Assembly (NCBI RefSeq): GCF_003634935.1
Contig: NZ_RBXO01000001.1
Coordinates: forward strand, 6,783,501 to 6,847,500
Direction: 5' to 3'
From: Saccharothrix australiensis
GTDB lineage: Bacteria; Actinomycetota; Actinomycetes; Mycobacteriales; Pseudonocardiaceae
DNA length: 64,000 bases
Part shown: piece by piece, positions 58,568-64,000 of the stretch
Position numbering within the stretch: the stretch's first letter is position 1
How the letters are laid out: each line of letters starts with the position of its first letter
Notes under the pieces: generated by a model
Seen by the model: the letters and a program-made list of their open reading frames with translations, nothing else
Told to the model about the DNA's origin: nothing
Databases searched by the model: none
Program-made: the position numbers and the translations under genes

Positions 58568-59269
58568 TCAGCCCTTCTTCGAGTAGAAGCCGTCGGGCGC
58601 GGCCTCCTGGCGGATGTCCGCGAGGAGGTCCTTCACCTCGCCCATGAGCACGTCGGTCACCTCGCGCAGCAGGCCGAGCGTCTGCGGTCGCCCCCGGTAC
58701 GCCGACAGGTCGACCGGTTCGCCGACCTTCGTGACCACGGTCTTGCGCGGGAACGGGCGGAACTTCTTCCGGTAGTGGTCGTAGACGTCGCGGGTGCCCC
58801 AGCGGGCGGCCGGGATGACCGGCACGTCGTGCTCCAGCGCCAGCCTGGCCACGCCGGTGCGCGAGCCCATCGGCCAGCCGTCCGGGTCGCGGGTGATGGT
58901 GCCCTCCGGGTAGATGACGACCACCAGCCCGTTCTCCAGGGCCTCGTGCGCGGCACGCAGGCTCTGCTGGGCGTCGGCGGTGCCCCGGTAGACGGGGATC
59001 TGCCGGGCGCCCTTGATGACCGTGCCGAGCACGGGGACGTTCCACAGGCTGTGCTTGGCCAGGAAGTGCGGCACGCGGCCCTGCTTGTGCGTGAACACCG
59101 CGTCGTAGACGGGGTCCAGGTGGGACACGTGGTTCATGACGAGGAGCGCGCCACCCGTCTTGGGGATCCGCTCCGCGCCCTCGTTGCGCCGCCGCGCCAT
59201 CAGCGCGGTGGCCGGGTAGAAGACCGCCGCGGCGACCCCCACCCAGAAGCCGCCCTTCTCCTTGGCCAC
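58568..59269 (-). CDS. plsC: 1-acyl-glycerol-3-phosphate acyltransferase (second PlsC)
   Basis: 233 residues. Membrane helix near the N-terminus ([19 protein letters not shown]), NHVSHLD (HX4D catalytic motif, about 45-51), [23 protein letters not shown] block [17 protein letters not shown] (block III) and [11 protein letters not shown] (block IV). GTG 59269 with GAGGGAGAA upstream. Contiguous with gpsA (1 nt), so probably the main lysophosphatidate acyltransferase, while the one at 17447 may be a specialised paralogue. Divergent from cofC. Confidence 0.9.
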   Translation of the reverse strand: MAKEKGGFWVGVAAAVFYPATALMARRRNEGAERIPKTGGALLVMNHVSHLDPVYDAVFTHKQGRVPHFLAKHSLWNVPVLGTVIKGARQIPVYRGTADAQQSLRAAHEALENGLVVVIYPEGTITRDPDGWPMGSRTGVARLALEHDVPVIPAARWGTRDVYDHYRKKFRPFPRKTVVTKVGEPVDLSAYRGRPQTLGLLREVTDVLMGEVKDLLADIRQEAAPDGFYSKKG

Positions 59270-59414
59270 AGTTCTCCCTCTCGTCACCCACAGCTCGCGC
59301 CTGGAGTCTTCCCCGCGGGCCCGCGGGAGGTCCAGTCGAGGTGTGTCCGGTCGCGCCGCCTCGGCGTCGCGGTTCGACCGCGTGCCGGTCGGCCGCATCG
59401 GGGAGTATGGCGGT

Positions 59415-60017
59415 GTGCGTGCCGACGTGGACCTCGTGGTGCCGGTCAAGACCCTGCAACGGGCGAAGACGCGGCTGGTGGGGGTGACCGACGACCGGCC
59501 GGCGCTGGCGCTGGCGTTCGCCCTGGACACCATCGCCGCCGCGCTGCCCGCCGTGCGGGGGGTGCTCGCCATCACCGAGGACCCGGCGGTGGCGGCGGAG
59601 CTGCGGGCGATGGGCGTGGCCTCGGTGCCGGGGCCGGAGGGGCTGAACGAGGCGCTGCGGTTCGGGGCGGACGTGCTGCGGCGGCGGGACCGGCGCTCGG
59701 TGGTGGGCGCGTTGCAGGCCGACCTGCCCGCGCTGCGGACCGACGAGCTGGCGCGGGCGCTGGCGGCGGCCGAGGGGCGGTCGTTCTGCCCGGACCGGCA
59801 GGGCACCGGGACGACGCTGCTGCTGTCCGCGCCGGGCGGGGACCTGGACCCGAGGTTCGGCACGGGTTCGGCGGAGGCGCACGCGCGGGACGCGGTGGCG
59901 CTGGTCGGGCCGTGGCCGTCGCTGCGCAACGACGTGGACACGGCGGCCGACCTGGAGCTGGCGGCGGGCCTCGGCCTGGGGCCGCGCACGTGCGAGGCGC
60001 TGAGCCCGGTCTGCTGA
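59415..60017 (+). CDS. cofC: Phosphoenolpyruvate/2-phospholactate guanylyltransferase
   Basis: 200 residues; cofactor F420 biosynthesis (CofC, called FbiD in mycobacteria). Nucleotidyltransferase fold: VDLVVPVKTLQRAKTRLV at the start, ALDTIAAALPAVRGVLAITEDP, SVVGALQADLPALRTDELARAL (metal and GTP site) and DRQGTGTTLLLS, then RNDVDTAADLELA near the C-terminus. GTG 59415 selected; GGGGAG about 10 nt upstream. In the conserved neighbourhood of gpsA, ddl and ppk. A hairpin follows at 60058-60095. Confidence 0.9.
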   Translation: MRADVDLVVPVKTLQRAKTRLVGVTDDRPALALAFALDTIAAALPAVRGVLAITEDPAVAAELRAMGVASVPGPEGLNEALRFGADVLRRRDRRSVVGALQADLPALRTDELARALAAAEGRSFCPDRQGTGTTLLLSAPGGDLDPRFGTGSAEAHARDAVALVGPWPSLRNDVDTAADLELAAGLGLGPRTCEALSPVC

Positions 60018-60335
60018 CGCCGGCACCGCGCCCGGCGGGCGGTCGGCCCCGATCACCGGGCGGTGGTGAGCCAGGGCGCGGGCTCACCACCGCCCATGAG
60101 GGCCGCCGCTCTGGTCAGCCGCCGGCCGGGTCAGCCGCCGGCGAGGTCCGCCGCCGGCCGCACTCACCACCGGCCGAACGCCGCCGCCGTCGGACGCCGC
60201 CGCCGGCCGGGCACGGCGCCGGGCCCCCGCACCGACCGGTCCGCCGGCCGACCGCCCCGCCGAACCCGGCTCCGCCGATGGCCGGGTCGGTCCGGGGCCG
60301 GTCGGCCGGCGCCGGGTCGGCGGACCGCGGGTCCG
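60018..60335. other. Gene-free region with terminator between cofC and the LVIVD gene
   Basis: 318 nt between convergent genes. It holds the perfect hairpin at 60058-60095 and a G/C-rich tract with repeated GCCGCCGGC words (GGTCAGCCGCCGGC twice near 60113-60142). No open frame with family resemblance. Confidence 0.55.
60058..60095. terminator. 15-bp perfect hairpin after cofC
   Basis: GGGCGGTGGTGAGCC (60058-60072) and its exact complement (60081-60095) around an 8-nt loop, 40 nt after the cofC stop. Likely terminator, no U-tract. Confidence 0.75.
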
Positions 60336-61916
60336 CTAACAGCAGGCCGAACCGTCACCGCAGCCGCGACCGCTCAGCATCGGGCACGCGAACCCGTAGT
60401 CCGGGTCCGGGGCCAGCGGCAGTCGCTTCCGCGGTCCGTCGGTCGACCTGGCCGACTCCGTCGACGGCGAGGTCTTCAGCGTCACGTTCGTGTGCGTCTC
60501 CTGGGCGTCGTACGCGCCCTTGGTGAGCTTCAGCACCTCCACGCCACGTCCGAAGTCCGCCACGACCACGCGGTCGCGGTGGAAGTACGGCGCCCACGAC
60601 ACCGCGCCCTCCGGCCGCCAGTACGCCACCTGGATCGGGTTCTTCGGGTCGGTGATGTCCAGGAACCGCGTCCCCTGCTCGTACCACGAGTAGGCGACGA
60701 TCCGCTGCTTCACGTCGAAGTAGTGCGCCGAGCAGAACACGTCCGGGCCGGGCACGGTGCCCTCCTGGTCGTCCGGGCTCCACACGCCGACCGTCTTGAG
60801 GGTGAACGGCTTGTCCGGCGTGGCCCGCCACGACTCGCCGTTGGTCGAGCCCTCCAGCGACGAGATCACGAACCGGCCCTGGTCCTTGCACGTCGCCGAG
60901 CCGAACGCCTCCTCGGTGTGGAGGAGGAGGCTGCCCGCCGGGTGCTCCCGCGTCGGCCTCGGCCCGTCGGCCAGCGTGCGGCCCACCGGGCGGAACGAGT
61001 TGTGCGAGAACGACGTCGGCATGTCCAGCTTCGGCGCCGCGCCACCCGCGTACGGCACCGGGTCGTACGGCGTCGCCTGGCGCACCTTGCCCGTCAACGG
61101 GTCGCGGTGCCAGCCGCGCGTGTGGTAGCCGCGGGTGCCGCCGGTGCCCGCCACCCACGCGATGCCCGCGCCGTCCACCTGGACGTCGTGGGTCATGTGC
61201 GTCTCGCCCTGGTTGCGGTTGAGGTCGACGTACGTGGTCAGGGTCTTCGGGTTGCGCGGGTCGCGCAGGTCGGTCACGAACACCTTGCCGGACCGGCGGT
61301 AGGTGTCCGGGTCGTTGGACGGCGTGCCGTCGTAGCCCGTCGTCCACAGGTACGTGCAGTCGTTGATGCACGTGGTGATGTGGCCGGTGCCCATCTGCGC
61401 GAAGTTCAGCAGCTCCAGGTTGGCGGGGTCGGCCGCCGACACGATGTAGACGCCGGTCGGCCGCTCGTTGCCCGGCTGCCTGCCGAACGCGGTGCGCTCC
61501 CGCGCCAGGAACACCAGTTTGCGCTTGGGGTCGACGGTGACGTCCTCGTTCTCCCAGAACCGCTGCTCCGGGTCGTCGCCGGGCAGCGCCAGCTCCTTCT
61601 TGGTGAGGTGGTCCAGGAGTTTCGGGTCGTCCTGGTTCGTCACGTCGTAGGTCTTGAGGCCGAACGTGCCGCTGACGAACATCACGTCGCGGTGCCGGTA
61701 CTGCGCGAAGTTGATGGAGATCGCGCCCGCGGTCTCCGGGATCGACTTGCGCAGCTCGACGTTCTTCGCGGCCGGCGCGAGCCCGCCGCTCGGAGCACCG
61801 GCCGGCGCCGGCGCGTCCTGCCCGACGGGTGCGCCGGGAGCGGGCGCGGCCGTCGCGCCGCCACAGCCCAGGAAGCCGAGCAGCACCCCGGCGACCACCC
61901 CTGCCAGAACCCTCAT
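60336..61916 (-). CDS. Exported LVIVD-repeat beta-propeller-like protein
   Basis: 526 residues. Signal sequence with lipobox-like GFLGCGG (MRVLAGVVAGVLLGFLGC), so probably a lipoprotein, then a Pro/Ala-rich linker and repeated blade-like strands: DVMFVSGTFGLKTYDVTNQDDPKLLDHL, GVYIVSAADPANLELL, VFVTDLRDPRNPKTLTTY, TRFLDITDPKNPIQVAYW, VVVADFGRGVEVL. The LVIVD-type pattern xxxDVTDPxxPxxL predicts a propeller. The C-terminus has a Cys cluster (FACPMLSGRGCGDGSACC). ATG 61916 with AAGGAGCGG upstream. Ligand or enzyme activity unknown. Confidence 0.8.
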   Translation of the reverse strand: MRVLAGVVAGVLLGFLGCGGATAAPAPGAPVGQDAPAPAGAPSGGLAPAAKNVELRKSIPETAGAISINFAQYRHRDVMFVSGTFGLKTYDVTNQDDPKLLDHLTKKELALPGDDPEQRFWENEDVTVDPKRKLVFLARERTAFGRQPGNERPTGVYIVSAADPANLELLNFAQMGTGHITTCINDCTYLWTTGYDGTPSNDPDTYRRSGKVFVTDLRDPRNPKTLTTYVDLNRNQGETHMTHDVQVDGAGIAWVAGTGGTRGYHTRGWHRDPLTGKVRQATPYDPVPYAGGAAPKLDMPTSFSHNSFRPVGRTLADGPRPTREHPAGSLLLHTEEAFGSATCKDQGRFVISSLEGSTNGESWRATPDKPFTLKTVGVWSPDDQEGTVPGPDVFCSAHYFDVKQRIVAYSWYEQGTRFLDITDPKNPIQVAYWRPEGAVSWAPYFHRDRVVVADFGRGVEVLKLTKGAYDAQETHTNVTLKTSPSTESARSTDGPRKRLPLAPDPDYGFACPMLSGRGCGDGSACC

Positions 61917-62007
61917 GCCCGCCGCTCCTTCCGGTAGTGGGGCTATCGCGGAGCGTGGCAGGTCCGCGATCGGCGGCACCACCTCCGATCGGCTACCGTT
62001 GCCCGCC

Positions 62008-62202
62008 GTGGCGGAGCAGGCGACGGTGAGCGCGCACCACCCCGACGGCTCGGCGACCGCGCTGCGCGACGACGGGGTGCTGGTCGACGTGCCCGCCGCC
62101 GCGGTGGCCGAGGGCGGGTGGCGGTCGCTGCGGCCCGGTCAGCGCGTCACCCTCGACCGCGGTCCCGACGGCGCGGTCCGGGCGGCCCGTCGCCCGGTGT
62201 GA
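62008..62202 (+). CDS. Small conserved protein, cold-shock-domain-like
   Basis: 64 residues from GTG 62008. The pattern VSAHHPDGSATALRDDGVLVDVPAAAVAEGGWRSLRPGQRVTLDR resembles the beta-barrel of cold-shock proteins, in the truncated form found in actinobacteria, but without the RNP1 aromatic motif. No clear ribosome binding site; divergent from the propeller gene by 91 nt. Function not known; single-strand nucleic acid binding is a guess. Confidence 0.6.
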   Translation: MAEQATVSAHHPDGSATALRDDGVLVDVPAAAVAEGGWRSLRPGQRVTLDRGPDGAVRAARRPV

Positions 62203-62495
62203 CCCGCCACTCGCTGTGACCCGCCACTCGTTGTGACGCGTCCGCCCGGTGTGCGGCGTCCGCCCTTCGGGACGCGCCGCTCGACACCCCGAGCGCGCTG
62301 CCGCCCCGGCGCTCCGCGTCCACACTCGGTCACGCGGCGCGCGGTACCCCGACCCTTCGCCACCGCCTCGGAACACCCCCGACGGCCCACTGCGCGACGC
62401 CCGCGCAGCACCCCGCGCCACCCCGGTCCGCTGTGACGCGGAGTTCATCTCATCGACGGCTGCGATCGGCGCGTGACCGCCGATTGTGAGGAACA
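62203..62495. other. Intergenic region upstream of ppk
   Basis: 293 nt with no supported gene. It starts with two tandem copies of CTGTGACCCGCCACTCG-like sequence (about 62200-62240) and further TGTGACG words, then codon-biased-looking but unassignable frames. It must carry the ppk promoter, not identified. Confidence 0.45.
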
Positions 62496-64000
62496 ATGCC
62501 ATTCGTGAGCACGGACAACACCCCCGAGAAGCCCGCGCCCAAGCGACGGACGAGGACGCCGCGGACGCAACCCTCCGCGAGCGCGCCCCGCCGTCGCCCA
62601 CGTCCGGCCGTCCGACGCGGCGGAACCCGCGCCGCCACCCCGCCGGAGCCGCCGCAGCGCTCGTTCCCCAGCTCACCGCCCGCCGTCACGGCGACCGAGG
62701 CGCAGGCCGACCTGCCCGACGACCGGTACTTCAACCGGGAGCTGTCCTGGCTGGACTTCAACGCCAGGGTGCTCGCGCTCGCCGAGGACGCCTCCCAGCC
62801 GCTGCTGGAGCGGGCCAAGTTCCTCGCCATCTTCGCCTCGAACCTGGACGAGTTCTACATGGTCCGGGTGGCGGGCCTGAAGCGCCGCGACGAGACCGGC
62901 CTGTCCGTGCGCAGCGCCGACGGCCTCACCCCGCGCGAGCAGCTCGCCGCGATCGCCAAGCGCACCCAGGAGCTGGTCGAGCAGCACGCCCGCGCGTTCA
63001 TCGACCACGTGCAGCCGGAGCTGGAGAAGCACGCGATCTCCATCGTCAACTGGGCCCAGTTGACCGAGTTCGAGCAGCTGCGGCTGTCCAACTACTTCAC
63101 CGACCAGGTGTTCCCGGTGCTCACCCCGCTCGCGGTGGACGCGGCGCACCCGTTCCCCTACATCTCCGGCCTGTCGCTGAACCTGGCCGTGACCGTGCGC
63201 GACCCCGAAGGCGGCGCGGAGCGGTTCGCCCGCATCAAGGTCCCGGACAACGTGCCGCGCCTGGTGCGCGTCGAGCAGGACCGTTCCAGCCCGACGGCGA
63301 CGTTCCTGCCGCTGGAGGAACTCATCGCCGCGCACCTCGGCGAGCTGTTCGCGGGCATGGAGGTCATCGAGTGCCACGCCTTCCGGGTCACCCGCAACGC
63401 GGACCTGGAGGTCGAGGAGGACCAGGACGAGGACCTGCTGAAGTCGCTGGAGCGGGAGCTGGTCCGCCGCCGGTTCGGCCCGCCGGTGCGGCTGGAGATC
63501 GCCGACGACATGACCGAGCACATGCTGGAGCGGCTGCTGCGCGAGCTGGAGGTCGACCCGCACGACGTCGTCCAGGTGCCGGGCCTGCTGGACCTGTCGT
63601 CGCTGTGGCAGCTCTACAGCGTCGACCGCAAGCAGCTCAAGGACGCGCCGTTCGTGCCCGCCACGCACCCGGCGTTCGGCGAGCGCGAGACGCCCAAGAG
63701 CATCTTCGCGACCCTTCGCGAGGGCGACGTGCTGGTGCACCACCCGTACGACTCGTTCTCCACCTCCGTGCAGCGGTTCATCGAGCAGGCGGCGGCCGAC
63801 CCGCGCGTGCTCGCGATCAAGCAGACGCTGTACCGCACGTCGGGCGACTCCCCGATCGTGGACGCGCTGATCGACGCCGCCGAGGCGGGCAAGCAGGTCG
63901 TGGCGCTCGTGGAGATCAAGGCGCGGTTCGACGAGCAGGCGAACATCAAGTGGGCGCGTGCGCTGGAGAAGGCGGGCGTGCACGTCGTGTACGGCCTGAT
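62496..64000 (+). CDS. ppk1: Polyphosphate kinase 1, N-terminal part
   Basis: 501 complete codons; the gene continues beyond the right edge. ATG 62496 is taken, with GAGG (62488-62491) 4 nt upstream; a GTG at 62505 is an alternative. About 70 residues of Pro/Arg/Thr-rich disordered sequence precede the kinase domain, opening with [19 protein letters not shown], then [54 protein letters not shown] and [28 protein letters not shown]. The autophosphorylated His is expected just past the window. Makes polyphosphate from ATP. Confidence 0.94.
   Translation, partial: MPFVSTDNTPEKPAPKRRTRTPRTQPSASAPRRRPRPAVRRGGTRAATPPEPPQRSFPSSPPAVTATEAQADLPDDRYFNRELSWLDFNARVLALAEDASQPLLERAKFLAIFASNLDEFYMVRVAGLKRRDETGLSVRSADGLTPREQLAAIAKRTQELVEQHARAFIDHVQPELEKHAISIVNWAQLTEFEQLRLSNYFTDQVFPVLTPLAVDAAHPFPYISGLSLNLAVTVRDPEGGAERFARIKVPDNVPRLVRVEQDRSSPTATFLPLEELIAAHLGELFAGMEVIECHAFRVTRNADLEVEEDQDEDLLKSLERELVRRRFGPPVRLEIADDMTEHMLERLLRELEVDPHDVVQVPGLLDLSSLWQLYSVDRKQLKDAPFVPATHPAFGERETPKSIFATLREGDVLVHHPYDSFSTSVQRFIEQAAADPRVLAIKQTLYRTSGDSPIVDALIDAAEAGKQVVALVEIKARFDEQANIKWARALEKAGVHVVYGL

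Overview
The window is high-GC actinobacterial chromosome: strong G/C bias at third codon positions, many GTG and some TTG starts, and a Scr1-type XRE regulator paired with a DUF397 protein. The gene order ftsY / smc-acyP / mutM-rnc-rpmF-DUF177-sepIVA / coaD-rsmD / pyc / recG / fakA-like / rpmB / ung / thiL / ddl / gpsA / cofC / ppk follows the conserved block known from Mycobacterium. A filamentous member of the Pseudonocardiaceae (Saccharothrix, Actinosynnema or Lentzea-like) is the best guess, by inference only. No rRNA, tRNA, CRISPR array, transposase or prophage gene was recognised; the window is mainly core chromosome with accessory patches.

Layout. 1-11.2 kb: end of a secreted hydrolase, then a purine/allantoin catabolic region (alc, allB, and divergent uraD-uox), a Scr1/DUF397 pair, an unknown CBS-domain/membrane pair, and a DUF6986-malate synthase operon divergent from an IclR (AllR-like) regulator. 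The same 16-bp motif lies in the uraD and aceB promoter regions and ties the two blocks together: allantoin breakdown yields glyoxylate, which malate synthase consumes. 11.2-22.5 kb: ftsY, an anmK-symporter pair for cell-wall sugar recycling, GNAT and PlsC proteins, smc and acyP. 22.5-27.9 kb: accessory genes (CAP-domain secreted protein, two Thr-rich membrane-anchored proteins, an AAC(2')-I aminoglycoside acetyltransferase, a flavin oxidoreductase, an orphan KdpE and a MarR regulator).

27.9-38.3 kb: mutM, rnc, rpmF, DUF177, sepIVA, an RNase Sa-like secreted ribonuclease, coaD-rsmD, a metallo-beta-lactamase-fold protein and pyc. 38.3-39.6 kb is gene-poor but holds a perfect LexA (SOS) box over a promoter for a 60-codon ORF. 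39.6-51.7 kb: a DivIVA-like coiled-coil protein, a lipoprotein, a repeat-rich membrane protein, recG, a FakA-like protein, rpmB, ung, a gamma-carbonic anhydrase homologue, thiL and neighbours. 51.7-64 kb: ddl, pdxR divergent from a flavin oxidase-fold gene, cysteine dioxygenase preceded by a Cys-type leader peptide, two tandem 352-bp fold-back repeats, a gamma-lyase-like PLP enzyme with gpsA and plsC, cofC, an LVIVD-type secreted protein and the start of ppk.

Most notable. (1) recG is interrupted exactly between the Walker-A Lys and Thr by a 225-residue intein with class 3 hallmarks (Ala1, block-B Trp, block-F Cys, His-Asn end, Thr+1) and an apparently degenerate LAGLIDADG relic. (2) A short leader ORF with the HIDLRLVASALC signature precedes cysteine dioxygenase, suggesting cysteine-responsive attenuation. 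(3) The shared operator joins purine catabolism and glyoxylate use. (4) An SOS-controlled small ORF lies upstream of the DivIVA-like gene. (5) A tandem pair of long fold-back repeats lies near 56 kb.
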